DNA of 64,000 nt from Aspidiotus rigidus. Taxonomy: Eukaryota > Arthropoda > Insecta > Hemiptera > Diaspididae. This document shows positions 53,004 to 63,935 of the stretch, one piece after another. The first letter of the stretch is position 1; each line of letters begins with the position of its first letter. The stretch lies in the NCBI GenBank assembly GCA_035079385.1, contig JAVHKY010000026.1, positions 2,003,501-2,067,500 of the forward strand, read 5' to 3'. The notes beneath the pieces are model-generated. The model was not told the origin of the DNA. It searched no databases and saw nothing but the letters and a program-made list of their open reading frames with translations. A program made the position numbers and the translations under genes.

Positions 53004-54503
53004 ATGATGGGTCAGAAGTTATCCAGTATCCACTCCGCTTGGAAACCGAAGAAGAAGTACACCATGGAAGATAATCGGAGTGATATTTCGCTAGTCACTC
53101 AGAGTACTATTGGAAATGATAACCTTACAAACACACTGAAGAACAATCAAGAAGCTGTCGTTGGTGCTAATAATGACTGTCTCTCGAATGAAGATGAAAA
53201 ACATCAACATTTTGAAGAGATCTACAACTCGAATTCCGAGTTAACGAATGATTACGATCACATAGACACTGCGAATGTCAATATTGTGAGTTCTGCCAGT
53301 AGTTCTTCCGACTTCGTTGTTGATAATCGAGACATTGACCTAAGTGCAGAAGATAGACCTGATAATAATGTTAAAACTAGTAAGTCCAAAACTAAGTCTC
53401 GTAAAAAATCTTTGCAAGAAACGCATAATAGTAAGAAAAAGAAGAAGCAATGGCCGTTAAAACTCAATTGTGTTCGACTCAAAAGCAGTAGCTCGAGTAG
53501 TAATGGTTCAGAGTCTGATATTCCCGATCAGAATTCAGGAACCGATTTTTGTGTTTGCACTGGATTTCGAAGAACGGAAAATCAATTATCGAATATCGAA
53601 GATGCGTCTTCGACTGTAGCTATTGTTGTACCAAAGGAACATGTAGAGTTTGTCGAAAGACTGTCAAACTCTCGATTACCGCAGTCCTGTCGTAATGATA
53701 ACGGAACAGAGGCAGCAGCTTCAGGGTCTCTCGCAGAACCTTTCATCGATTTATCTAAATTCAACCCGGAAGACTATCCTATCGAAGATTGTGACGAACG
53801 AGCTCGTTTAGAAAGAGCGCGAGAAATAGCCGAAGGGGTTGATCCACCGCCCGGATTCAGCCCAAATCATCAAAACGAGGTAGTTTGCAATACCGATATA
53901 AATCTAGACAACTTGACGGCATTGTTCCAGTCTGCATTATCTCTATCAGCTCTTTCGCAGATCGATGTTCCGAAGTCAGTGCATACTCAGATCGATTACA
54001 TTCATTGTTTGGTGCCGGATTTATATCAGATTACATCATGCTCATTCTACTGGGGCAAGATGGATCGTTATGAAGCGGAAAGACTGTTGGAGAATAAGGC
54101 AGAAGGAACATTCTTGTTGAGAGATTCTGCCCAAGAGGAATACCTGTTCTCGGTGAGTTTCAGAAAATATGGTCGATCGTTACATGCTCGCATCGAACAA
54201 TGGAATCATCGATTCAGTTTCGATTCTCACGATCCTGGTGTGTTTGCCTCGAATACGGTTTGTGGTCTAATTGAACATTATAAGGATCCGACTTGCTGCA
54301 TGTTTTTCGAGCCTATGTTGACGATACCATTGCCTCGAAATTTCCCATTCTCTTTGCAGCATTTATGTCGAGCTGTTATATGTGATCACCTGACATACGA
54401 TTCAATTAGTTATATGAGACTTCCGAAAACTCTGAAAACGTATCTGAAGGAGTATCACTATAAACAGCGTGTTCGAGTGAGAAAATTCGAGTCGGAGCCG
54501 TAA
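53004..54503 (+). CDS. SOCS5: Suppressor of cytokine signalling, SOCS5 type (SH2 plus SOCS box), 499 residues
   Basis: SOCS proteins bind phosphotyrosine on receptors or kinases through SH2 and recruit Elongin B/C-Cullin 5 through the SOCS box, damping JAK/STAT or EGFR signalling. The frame is a single exon. A low-complexity, serine- and lysine-rich N-terminal half (residues 1-280) is followed by [20 protein letters not shown], a segment typical of the SOCS4/5 group. SH2 spans about residues 346-440: [31 protein letters not shown] with phosphotyrosine-binding arginine 373, and [14 protein letters not shown]. The SOCS box spans about 446-495: [10 protein letters not shown] as the BC box, [12 protein letters not shown] as the Cul5 region, and the ending [10 protein letters not shown]. 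The Drosophila counterpart of this group is Socs36E. Two adjacent ATGs (53004 and 53007) can start it; the choice changes one residue. No intron interrupts the coding region. Confidence 0.95.
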   Translation: MMGQKLSSIHSAWKPKKKYTMEDNRSDISLVTQSTIGNDNLTNTLKNNQEAVVGANNDCLSNEDEKHQHFEEIYNSNSELTNDYDHIDTANVNIVSSASSSSDFVVDNRDIDLSAEDRPDNNVKTSKSKTKSRKKSLQETHNSKKKKKQWPLKLNCVRLKSSSSSSNGSESDIPDQNSGTDFCVCTGFRRTENQLSNIEDASSTVAIVVPKEHVEFVERLSNSRLPQSCRNDNGTEAAASGSLAEPFIDLSKFNPEDYPIEDCDERARLERAREIAEGVDPPPGFSPNHQNEVVCNTDINLDNLTALFQSALSLSALSQIDVPKSVHTQIDYIHCLVPDLYQITSCSFYWGKMDRYEAERLLENKAEGTFLLRDSAQEEYLFSVSFRKYGRSLHARIEQWNHRFSFDSHDPGVFASNTVCGLIEHYKDPTCCMFFEPMLTIPLPRNFPFSLQHLCRAVICDHLTYDSISYMRLPKTLKTYLKEYHYKQRVRVRKFESEP

Positions 54504-55375
54504 TTCAGGCGAGAGAACATTGTCAGTGTTGATTTTAATTTCAGATGAAAGTGATATTTTGTATATAGGATTTTATGATTTCGTTTTTTTTTTTCTTTTT
54601 CTCGTTAGGCATTTAATTGTTTCTCGCTTTTTCTTCTTCCTTCCTTCTTTTCTGTCTTTTAAACTTGTAATTTTTTTGTAGCAAATGAAAAATCAAACTG
54701 TCGCATATATTATACGGATTGATCGGGTACCTATAACTATAAAGATAATTGAACAATGTTAGAATTTCACTATTCTTATTATTTTATGTCCTACCCCTAG
54801 CTTGCAATTTTGTTAATTATTGAATAATATTTGAATGATATGTAGGTAGTCGATAACACGTTATACGTATTATAGAAAAGATCTTTATAATTAATTAGAG
54901 ATTAAATAAGACGTTATCGTGTTATCGCGTTGGGTAAATGATTTCATCTCAAATATTCTGAGGTCTCGTTCGTGATATCTGGTAAGTATGCTGTGATAAG
55001 TTTCGAAGTCTTGACGACTATTACCAAACTTGTCCATTTAGGAATGAAGAAGTTTGTCGACTCACTTGATAGAAAGTAGCGAGTCGTGCATCATGAAATT
55101 TCGACTTAATGGCATGTTTTCTTAGGTTGGCAACTCTATGAGCGGAATATTTGAGAGAAAGTTCACGTTCGTAAACTCAAGATCAATACCAGAAATTTGG
55201 ATAAATCGAGTCCATGATACACAATAATGATATTTAATTTTCACTACAATTCTCTATTAGGTATCGCTGACTACAAATAACTTTTTGTGATAGAAATGAA
55301 GAAGTATTTTAGGAAAGCGTTTTCATCTAAGAATAGATTTCTACGAGAATCGGAACGGAAAGACAAAATTCAATT
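54504..55375. other. SOCS5 3' region and spacer
   Basis: AT- and pyrimidine-rich sequence consistent with a long 3' untranslated region. I see no canonical AATAAA in the first several hundred bases. No other gene. Confidence 0.4.
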
Positions 55376-56440
55376 ATGATCATTAAGAACTTGAAAACTT
55401 ACGCAGTTGCAGGCCCAGATCAAATTCCAGCGAAACTAATGAAAGATAACTGTGATCAGCTTGTAAAACCAATCACGCCCTTGATTAACCTAAGCACAAG
55501 CACTGCAACTTTCTCAGAAATATACAAAAAATCCATAAGTATGCCAAAGTACAAGGGAGGGTATATCCAAGATATTAACTATTATAGACCAGTTTCGTTA
55601 ATCTCAAATATTTTAAAAATAATAGAAAAGACAGTGAAAAACCAGCTGGTGTCCTACCTGGAAGGAAATCCAACTAGGGTTCAGGAGAATTATGGGGACT
55701 CAAGATGCAATTAACAAACTAAACAATATAGTAATGAACCATCTAGACAATAAGAAATGCCTAGCCGTTTTCCGAGATCTGTTGAGACTAATTCAAGAAA
55801 TAAAACCAGGATGTAGGAGGAAGGTCAAGGGATGTTTCCAATCATAACTATGGGTACGAACAGGAGAAACCGAAAGCAACTATCTCACATTGAGGGTAGG
55901 CACCCCGCAGGCACTTTCACCCATTTTAATCTTAATACGTATGAGTGAACTTGGAAAAATAGAAATACCGGTAGCTAAGGGGAATTAATATCATATGCGG
56001 ACGACACGGTCATGATAGAAAACGGAGAAACTTGGAACAGAGGAAGATTCGAAGAAAAGAATTCACTGGCTCAATGATAACAACTTCATACTAAATTTAA
56101 AAAAAAAAACAAATCTCATTCAATTCGAACTAGAGAACAAAAAAAACGAAGAAGAAATACTTGAATATTTTCATACATCATAAATCATGAATAGATAACA
56201 CTCATGTTTAAAAGGGGGCGCGTCAAAATTTTTTGAAAGTGCAAAATTCTGAATATTTAGGTGTAATCATTGACAGAGATCTTGACTGGAAAAAACACAC
56301 ACGAATATTAGCAGGGAACCCAGTAATTCAAGTCATTGAAATTCTTAAAAATTTTGTACAACAGACCAAAAAGTTGTAGAACAAAAGAATCATTCGAAGA
56401 AACGTGGGGGCTCAACCTAGGGGACTACATGAAGGATGTA
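55376..56440 (+). pseudogene. Non-LTR retrotransposon reverse transcriptase remnant
   Basis: In order on the plus strand: AGPDQIPAKLMK and NYYRPVSLISNILKIIEK (fingers), TQDAINKLNNIVMNHLDN, TPQALSPILIL (the PQG-type block, altered), SYADDTVMI with the catalytic aspartates at 56000-56005, and EYLGVIIDRDLDWKKHT at about 56251-56301. Frames change at least four times and there are in-frame stops. The endonuclease and 3' end are missing. It is a dead jockey/CR1-type fragment. Confidence 0.8.
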
Positions 56441-57748
56441 CGATTAATTATGTGAAAAAAAGAAGGGTACCTTAGGAATGTACTAGCAAAAAGAAAGAAA
56501 ACTAGAAATTACGAACTAACATGCGCCTCAGTATCCGGGTCTCACGTTTTTTTTTTCTCATTGACTGATACGTGACAGTATTTTTTTTTTCAAAAGATCC
56601 GGAGCTTCTTTTCCTACCAAGATGTAAAGCTCAAGAGATCTAGAGTTTTTCTATGTCGAGATCTAGAAACCAAGATGAAGACTATGCGAGAACTAATATT
56701 TGCCAGGCAAAAATAAGATCTCCATCTCAAGAAACCGGGTATGTAATTATAACAACATATTATTCTTTCAGTGAGAACTTTCTTCTTCGCGATTGAATAG
56801 AGGTTCTCGCCTCACCCGAAGCAACAGCCCCAAAAGGAGGAACAGAACAGTAAACACACTGACTAACTAGAACTGAGCCGATATCACAAAGCTGAAATCA
56901 AGGAAGATATTTTTTCTGTCAACTTTGTATAAACCGTATGTTAACCATTCAAGCCCAGTCAATACGAGCCCGCTGGCTCAGTGATTTTGTAAATAAACTT
57001 TCTTGTTTTTATTCTCAATCAGTTTATTCTAATATCTTAGTGCTTACAACGTAAATTCAAAAAAATTAAGCACAGTTAAATTGGAAAATATTATTTTGTG
57101 GGACACCAAATAATGGTATTAAATCTCGGCAGATATATATGAAAAAAAAATATTTACGAAGTTCGCCACCAAATATTCATCAAAAACGAAAAGCTGTACG
57201 TTGTTTCCACACTACTGTGTAATTTTTCCCCCTTCTTCTTCAGAGAGAAGTTGTAATTCATAGATTTTTTTAGGTAAAATAGCCTTAATTGTAGCACACA
57301 GAGCAGTTGAAAAATAGGTCAAGCAGGTAATAATATCACAATCCACATTCTCTCATCCTTCATTGGGATTACTGTCTATTGGTTATTGATACGCTTTGCT
57401 TCCGTAATATTATCAATAATCTCAGCAGTAAAGCAAACAATATCCTTGAAAATATCTTAATTCATAAGTAGAATAAGGATTTTTCAGCAATTAAAATCAG
57501 AAATTTGGTTCCGAAAACTTTAATTTCGGCACTTCTCGGCAAAATCAAGAAGCTTATTAGAAAAAAAAAAATCATAGCTAATAAATGAAATACTTAAACT
57601 ATGTACTTGTTAAAACCTGATATTATTATAAAAAATGATAGGTACATGAAATTTTTGAAAAATTACGCCTCCCGAAAATTTCCCAGCGACGCGACTGATG
57701 CCGAGGGATCGTAATTTTATTCATACGTTAGTTTTTGACACTACAACA
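56441..57748. other. Gene-free spacer
   Basis: AT-rich sequence with T and A runs (for example about 56551 and 56581). No supported gene, RNA or element. Confidence 0.45.
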
Positions 57749-59430
57749 TCATCGATAAAAAAAACCGTTGAAGCCACATTTAGCAAATATTCTTCTTCCA
57801 GACAGAGCATGCTGAGGTGAGTGCCATTTGCCAGTATTGGGATCAAAAACCTGGACTGATAAATCTTCGCAATAACAATGCTGATATTCCTTCATACCAA
57901 AATTTTGATAAAATAACCACATCATATTCTCATAAGGTACCATACGAACCATATGGTGTGTCCACTTTGGATGTAAAGCCTCGTGTCTTACAGTTTTCCA
58001 GTCTTTACCAGCAACAAGATCAAATTCTTCTATTCTTCGACCGTCACCTACATGAAGTTTTTCATTTAAAACACAACACGTATAAGTTTTATCAGCAGAA
58101 TAACAAAATTTGGTCCTAGGCAGATCGAGATATCGAGAAGAACGGGTATCATACGCTTGCACTTGACCATCATTGAAAATAAGGTAAACTAAATTATTAT
58201 AAATGGATAGTCGAACATTTTTATCCATTCCTTTCTCGAACGATGAAATAGAAAACCACTCATTTAATTCGCAATCATAACGAAATATTCCTCGTTTCAT
58301 TTCTTCATTATTAAATACTTCATAATTCTTTTTGCTTGTGATGCAAAGTAAATACTGTTATCCTTTTCATCAATTGCACCCGTAGAATCCATATAAACTG
58401 GCGGCGGACGTAAATATTGCAATTTGGACTCCGACAAATCGATTGAAGAATACGAACAGAATGATTGCGAACGAACGCGCTCTCTTAAACAATATAAAAA
58501 ATTCGATCCACTAGATGTGATTAAAGATCCAGTGTGGAGGGGCTTGATACAGTCTTCTTTTACATAGGAGATGAATCCATCAGGTTTGTATTTATTTATT
58601 GAAAAAATTTTTTTCTTCAAGTATATGTGAATAGACGAATTATTGTACGAGAAGTGATAATCTGCGAAGGAAGTGGGTAGTACTTCGTGATTCGATAGAC
58701 ATCCATCATAGCGTGTGATATGCCTTTTAAAAAATGACTCATTTTCCAAATTATCTTTTTCTTCTGGGAACGGGCAATTCAAATTATACCGTTTCGAAAT
58801 AAAGTCCGAGTATTCAGGAGATATTACCGCCGAGGGAATGATAGCACCCAATAATTCAAAGTAGTTTTTTCTTTCGGCAAAAGAATAGTGAAGCCATCGA
58901 ACAAGAGCGTCTGCAAGTAAATCATCTACTTCGAATAATGCCAATTGAGTCGACCGACGGGTTAGCACTGCCCGCAATACATCGAATGGCATTTCAAGGA
59001 ACGCAGTACTTCCTGAGAAACGAAAGAAATCATCAGAAATATATTCGAGCAGTGGGTCCAATAGCGGTAAAAAAATCATCGTGTGCGCCCAGACGAAAAA
59101 TGAATTGTCGGCACGGCCAGCCATTCGCTGATACGAAGTAAATTGAAAACATTTACTTCAGTGATTTCAAGTTTACCACAGTATATATTCTCCAAAACAA
59201 GCTCGAATAATACAGGATCGATATCGTGCAAGCGTAATTCTCCTTCACGGCTTTCTTTAAAATTTCCGCAGAACATGGAGTCAAAATACGAGGATGCCGC
59301 AGCCAACACAACACGATGACATTTGAACGTTTTATCTTCGACAAGAATACTCACATCGCTGTACTTCGCTTCGTGACGGAATTCTTCCAGTTTAAATTGC
59401 GCCGAGGCAGCAGGACGTGTGATCATTGCT
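57749..59430 (-). pseudogene. BTB-BACK-Kelch (KLHL-type) gene, two frame breaks
   Basis: KLHL proteins are substrate adaptors of Cullin 3 ubiquitin ligases. Three overlapping minus-strand frames give one protein in order. BTB spans about 59410-59120: EFRHEAKYSDVSILVEDKTF, HRVVLAAASSYF and LLRISEWLAV. BACK starts near 59105: NSFFVWAHTMIFLPLLDPLL and FLEMPFDVLRAVL. Kelch-like repeats run to 57749, for example FRYDCELNEWFSI, VQAYDTRSSRYLDLP and VQVFDPNTGKWHSP. Between BTB and BACK the frame shifts and about 15-20 residues of the last BTB helices are missing. A second shift lies at 58297-58300, where a stop and an ATG overlap as ATGA. Few Kelch units are recognisable. I favour a pseudogene or a broken paralogue; assembly errors are possible. 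Confidence 0.7.
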
Positions 59431-59625
59431 AGAAAATGCGGAATAATTATAGCAAGTTTATTAATTATTGGTAAAATCAAATCACAAATTCCAAGTCGGA
59501 ATACATCACTTACTGTTATTTTATGGTTCGATGAAATTTGAAGTAAATGATCGAGATTCAAGTGAGGCAAACGTACTCTAACAGGAACAATACCTACGAA
59601 AAATAAACGGTAGCATTCCAAAATT
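59431..59625 (-). pseudogene. BACK-domain-like fragment upstream of the BTB frame
   Basis: In frame with the BTB part but 5' of it, the sequence reads VRVRLPHLNLDHLLQISSNH and VSDVFRLGICDLI. This resembles the end of a BACK domain (the RLP.L....L....S......SD...R.LI pattern), which belongs after BTB, not before. AG sites lie at both its edges (TTTTCGTAG at about 59593-59601 and TTTTCTAG at about 59429-59436). It may be the leftover of an adjacent tandem KLHL copy. Confidence 0.4.
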
Positions 59626-59738
59626 GTTACAAATATACGATATCATGGCTTGAAGAGTTATATAGACAACATCAATCAAAGCAAATTCAAAAGTTCAAAT
59701 TATCATCGACCTGTCACGAAATGTTCGCAAATCGTAGC

Positions 59739-60075
59739 CAGTGTGACCAATTGTGAAACTCAGTTAGGAGCCAAATTTTATCAGAAGAGGGGCTAAATTC
59801 CATTTGTAACCTGCGATGAGGAAAGGATGCTCATTGCCCACTGACAGGAACACCATTTCTCTCTGATTAGGTATACAATCAGAGAGAAATGGTGTTCTTG
59901 CGCCAATGGGCAATGAGCATCCTTTTCTCATCGCAGGTCACATTTACGCAATGTATTTCTTCTCAAATTGGAAAGGGTTGACACCCATTTAACGCAATGT
60001 TAAATTTTTTTGAACGTCGGGGCAAAACCAAAATCAACAGGGCCAGATTCGCCCCAAAAGGACTTGGTCACACTG
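59739..60075. mobile_element. MITE with internal hairpin and perfect 8-bp target duplication
   Basis: The 337-bp unit starts CAGTGTGACCAA and ends TTGGTCACACTG. ATCGTAGC is duplicated at both sides (59731-59738 and 60076-60083). An 8-bp duplication fits hAT (or P) superfamilies. The centre folds into a hairpin of about 60-bp arms (59810-59868 and 59877-59937, near 90% complementary) with an 8-nt loop. It lies between the BTB-Kelch locus and the CAF1 gene. No coding capacity. Confidence 0.88.
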
Positions 60076-60324
60076 ATCGTAGCACACATTCTTGAGCCAC
60101 ACAGACAGTTTAGAGGATTTGATAAGGATAGGGGACAGACCGGTTTTTTCTCTTCTGACTTCACATTTACTGATAACGATTGAAGGCATGTCGCAACGAG
60201 AACGAGCCGCAACCGCAAGTAGTAATAAGAAAACAACACTTACACAACACATGCTCGCAAATTTGAACTCGTCGCCCGGAATGATTATTCCAGTTCACCC
60301 TCATCCTCATCAAGTATTGAGAAG

Positions 60325-61221
60325 ATGATGTACGGTCGAAGGATGTGCGTGAATAACTCGGATTATATTCACAGCTCTGAAATCAACGCAACGATCAATA
60401 CCGAATGTCGTATCAAAGATGTATGGGCGCATAATCTCTGGTTTGAATTTAAGACCATCCGACAGCTGGTAAAAAAGTACAGGTATATCGCTATGGATAC
60501 CGAATTTCCGGGAGTGGTCGCTAAACCAGTCGGTACATTCCAAAATAATTCCGAATACCTATGTCAGTTGCTGAAGTGTAATGTCGATCTGTTACGCATC
60601 ATTCAGCTGGGCTTGACATTTTTCGACGAAAAAGGTAATATGCCCGACGGATCGTATACCACCTGGCAATTCAATTTTAAATTCAACTTGTCCGAAGATA
60701 TGTACGCCCAAGATAGTATAGATTTACTGATGAATTCGAACATTCAATTCAAAAAGCACGAAGAAGAAGGTATCGATCCGTTTGAATTCGCCGGTCTCCT
60801 TATTACTTCAGGGCTCGTTCTCATGGACGACGTAACGTGGCTCACATTCCATAGTAGCTTCGATTTCGCTTATCTTTTGAAGATAGTGACCGATTTTCCG
60901 TTACCTTCGAACGAAAATGAATTCTACGATATGGTGTCTACATATTTCGCCAATGTTTACGATGTGAAGTATCTGATGAAAAGTTGTAAGAATCTAAGAG
61001 GCGGTCTGCAAGAGATGGCCGACCAGCTGGAATTACAGCGTATTGGCCCTCAGCACCAAGCGGGGAGCGATTCGTTGCTGACTGGATTAGCATTCTTTAA
61101 AATTCGTGATTTATACTTCGAAGGTATGATCGACGATTCGAAATACTGCGGTCACCTGTTCGGCCTCGGTAATAGTAGCCTCTTTGAATTTTCGTACAAA
61201 TGTACAGGAAATCATGTGTAA
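60325..61221 (+). CDS. CNOT7: CAF1/POP2-type deadenylase (CNOT7/8 family), intronless, 298 residues
   Basis: CAF1 is one of the two 3'-5' poly(A) exonucleases of the CCR4-NOT complex and shortens mRNA tails in the cytoplasm. The frame covers the whole RNase D-like domain. The catalytic DEDDh residues are D58 and E60 (in AMDTEFPG), D180 (FHSSFDF), H244 and D249 (GPQHQAGSDSLL). Spacing matches the human protein with a constant offset of about 18-19 residues. Conserved blocks include DVWAHNL, CNVDLLRIIQLGLTFFD, WQFNFKFNLSEDMYAQDSI, YDVKYLMKSCKNLRGGLQE and YCGHLFGLG. It starts at the first ATG of the frame (MMYGRRMC); an unseen 5' exon is possible. The gene has no intron and departs from usual family residues at several places, so it may be a retroposed paralogue that stayed open. 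Confidence 0.9.
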   Translation: MMYGRRMCVNNSDYIHSSEINATINTECRIKDVWAHNLWFEFKTIRQLVKKYRYIAMDTEFPGVVAKPVGTFQNNSEYLCQLLKCNVDLLRIIQLGLTFFDEKGNMPDGSYTTWQFNFKFNLSEDMYAQDSIDLLMNSNIQFKKHEEEGIDPFEFAGLLITSGLVLMDDVTWLTFHSSFDFAYLLKIVTDFPLPSNENEFYDMVSTYFANVYDVKYLMKSCKNLRGGLQEMADQLELQRIGPQHQAGSDSLLTGLAFFKIRDLYFEGMIDDSKYCGHLFGLGNSSLFEFSYKCTGNHV

Positions 61222-62064
61222 TTTTTTTTATGTACCTACCATAAAAATTATTTGTATGAAGAGTGATTGAAACCAAGTGAAAGACGAATTACATAAATTT
61301 CGTTATTTTTATTACAGCTTTTGTAGATAGACTTGCGAAGAGAGCACTGAATTCCTCGTACTTGTTAAATTGATGAAGTGAACAGTCCGAAGACCACTTG
61401 AATTCTATCCGTCTGAACAAGAAGGAGGAGAATTGGAAGATATTTCCATTCCTTCTAGTTTCCGCGATCTATTTGAGAGAAGTACGGTAAGAAATCAATC
61501 GGAAAAAAAAAATTCTCACTACATAAGGTGAACTACCTGGGGCAAGGATTCCTCCATTGTCTCAGTTCGTGAATATTCGATAGCGTGGACAGAAGACATG
61601 AAGAATCATGTTTGCCTTCCTCGTGATATTCATATTTTAGAAATTAAATTCTTCGCTCTATTTATTTTTGTCCTATTTCCATCGATGTTCTTCATTTCGT
61701 TTTCATAATCTTAAAATTCAAAGTATTTGTAGTTCACCGAGAAAATTTTAAATTGAAAATCGATAAATTGTCAGATTATCTGCATAATAAGATTCACATG
61801 ACGGTGAAGTATAGAAACCCAGTAGGAGATAGAATGGGTGAGTCGAGAGTGACCGATTAAGAAAAGAAGCAGAAATCGCTCACATGCTTAATCATGTTGA
61901 CACGTACACAAGAAGACAATATTCTACTTATCGAGAGTGACCAATCGTAAGTCGAGCAAAGATCACCTCTTCATGGGGGAAATTTCTGTTTGAGGAGCCT
62001 TACTTTTAATGATTCCAAGATTGTTGCAGTACTTTCTTTCATGTAAGTGACACCAATCAATGCG
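61222..62064. other. Gene-free spacer downstream of CAF1
   Basis: AT-rich, with no supported gene or element. It probably includes the CAF1 3' untranslated region; no clear AATAAA was seen near the stop. Confidence 0.4.
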
Positions 62065-62955
62065 ATGGCTTCCTTAACAAAGTTGAACGAGGAATTCGGG
62101 GATCCACTTCGATGAGACAAATTGGTTTTGATATTGCAGGGTGGCCAGTTTCTGGAAAACCGGGAAAAGTCAGGGAATTTGAGTATTCATGGAAAAGTCA
62201 GGGAATTTTGGCTAAGGTCAGGGATTTTTTTGAGACTCGCGGCTAATGTCTTAGAGGAATGTGAAAAATATTATTTTTTTCAAAAATCACGAAAGATTTT
62301 TTTTTTCTTTTTGAGCCGAAAAAGGGTGTTGATTTTAGACTGGAAAAACCTGGAAAAGTCAGGGAATTTTTTCTCGGGAAAAAACTAGCCATCCTGATTG
62401 AGAGTTGAATTCAAAATTGGAGTCCCAAAAAGTTTAACGATCAAAGGAGTTGAGCTCAACAAAATTTCGAATAGCGAGCATCGCGCTATATAAGAAGTAA
62501 AGGAGGGGAAGGACTCGAAAAATTTAAATATCAAATTTCGTAAATCGATCTATCAAAATTATTTCGAAATGGTAACTCAGAAAAATTTAAACTTTCAAGC
62601 GATACATGATTGGAGGGGGGTTTGAAAAAAAATCAAAAGAGAATTGAATTTGAAAATATTTCAAACTTCGGGCATCGAGCTATATAAAGAAGAAGGGAGG
62701 GGAGAGGACTTGAAAATATCTCAAATATGGAGCTACATATGACAGGAAGGGGACTTGGAAAAAATTCAACCATTAAACCATTAAAGGAGTTGAACTTGAG
62801 AAAATTCTGACTTTCGAGCCATATGTGATAAGAGAAGAACATGGAAAAATGTCATGACTTTCGAGATATGACAGGAGAAGGACTTGGCGAACGGCAAGAC
62901 GCCAACATTTTCAAAAATCGCCCTCCTCTTCGCACACATGGGACAGGTTCCCTCT
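62065..62955 (+). mobile_element. Minisatellite-bearing repeat family, divergent copy E, with nested MITE
   Basis: Starts GGCTTCCTTAACAAAGTTGA and ends GACAGGTTCCCTCTT, as in copies A and B. Interior units are loose relatives of the 45-bp motif (GGACTTGGAAAAAATTC, CGAGCCATATGTGATAAG) plus GGCGAACGGCAAGACGCC near 62886. A 260-bp MITE sits inside at 62137-62396. Confidence 0.6.
62137..62396. mobile_element. MITE nested in repeat copy E, 4-bp target duplication
   Basis: Ends are CAGGGTGGCCAGTTTC and its imperfect inverse AAAACTAGCCATCCTG. ATTG flanks both sides (62133-62136 and 62397-62400). The interior repeats GGAAAAGTCAGGGAATTT. The related repeat at 29571-29612 has the flanks joined without the insertion, showing the empty state. 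The superfamily is not certain. Confidence 0.75.
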
Positions 62956-63740
62956 TGAAGTTTGATTTAAATTAGGTACATAATTGAAAAAATTGCAAAC
63001 TGGAGGAGGGCTTAACATCGTCATGATTCAAAGGAAAAATCCTTATGGGCTTGATGTCGAGAATAACTTACTGTTAATAGAGGTGGGTGGGTCCAAAGTC
63101 ATATACAAACGTGGAGTTACTTGATTTACTTTTCAAAGAGAGGACATCGAACTAATAATGGCTGGTGATTGAAAACTGCAAAGATTGCTGTTGTGTTTTT
63201 GTAATGGATTTTGTAATCGATTAAAACAGCTAGGCAGAAACGGTTAATAATAGTGTGATACAGTTAGATTTTTTGCTTCAATTTCTTCTTTTGTGATTTA
63301 TTAGAATAGACAGTATAGCAACCAATGATACTGTCAATCTATAACAAATGCAAAATTTCAAACACGGTCTTACGGAGGGAAAAAAGTAAAAAGAAAAATG
63401 AAACAACTAATCGTAGAATTGAAACGTTTCTCTTCCATTAATTTTCAGATTGGAGAAGAACGACTTGTAGAATTTCATAGGATATTACAGAAGATGGATA
63501 GAGAAGAAGAAAGAGAAGAAGAGAGGGTAGAATAAAAGACGATAGTACCGACTCGGAAAAGATAGGCAAAATCGTGTAGGTTAAAAAAAAGAGAAAAATT
63601 AAAAATCAAGTTCTTTTCTAGGAGAGGAGGTATGATGTAGAAAAGAAGAAAATATAGGATTTTTTCTCAATAATACGAGAATATCACTGTTCACTAAAAA
63701 GAAAAATATTTTTTGATGAAAATGGTAGTCGCTTGTGTTA
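62956..63740. other. Gene-free spacer
   Basis: AT-rich, with GA-rich runs near 63490-63530. Nothing nameable. Confidence 0.4.
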
Positions 63741-63748
63741 ATTATGAC

Positions 63749-63935
63749 CAGTGGCGTAGCGAGGACCATTTATGTGGGGGGGGGGTGAATGTGTGGAAGT
63801 GCTGACTCGAATTTATGAAACTGCCGACTCAGGCTCAGGGGCGGCAAAAATCAAAGCCGACTGCTCCGCTTTTTGCCGACTGCAATAACTTGTGGAGGGG
63901 TGAGACACCCCACGCCCCCCCTCGCTACGCCCCTG
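63749..63935. mobile_element. hAT-type MITE at the right edge
   Basis: The 187-bp unit begins CAGTGGCGTAGCGAGG and ends CCTCGCTACGCCCCTG (inverted, about one mismatch). ATTATGAC on the left (63741-63748) and TTTATGAC on the right (63936-63943) are a near-perfect 8-bp duplication. The interior repeats CCGACT and holds a G run. This end sequence is common among short hAT-like elements in arthropods. Confidence 0.8.

Noticed and set aside
57817..58119. 100-codon plus-strand frame
   Set aside because: Antisense shadow of the Kelch segment on the minus strand.
60092..60328. 78-codon frame as the N-terminus of CAF1
   Set aside because: It is in a different frame from the CAF1 domain, stops at 60328, and its start lies next to the MITE. 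No splice was found that would join it.
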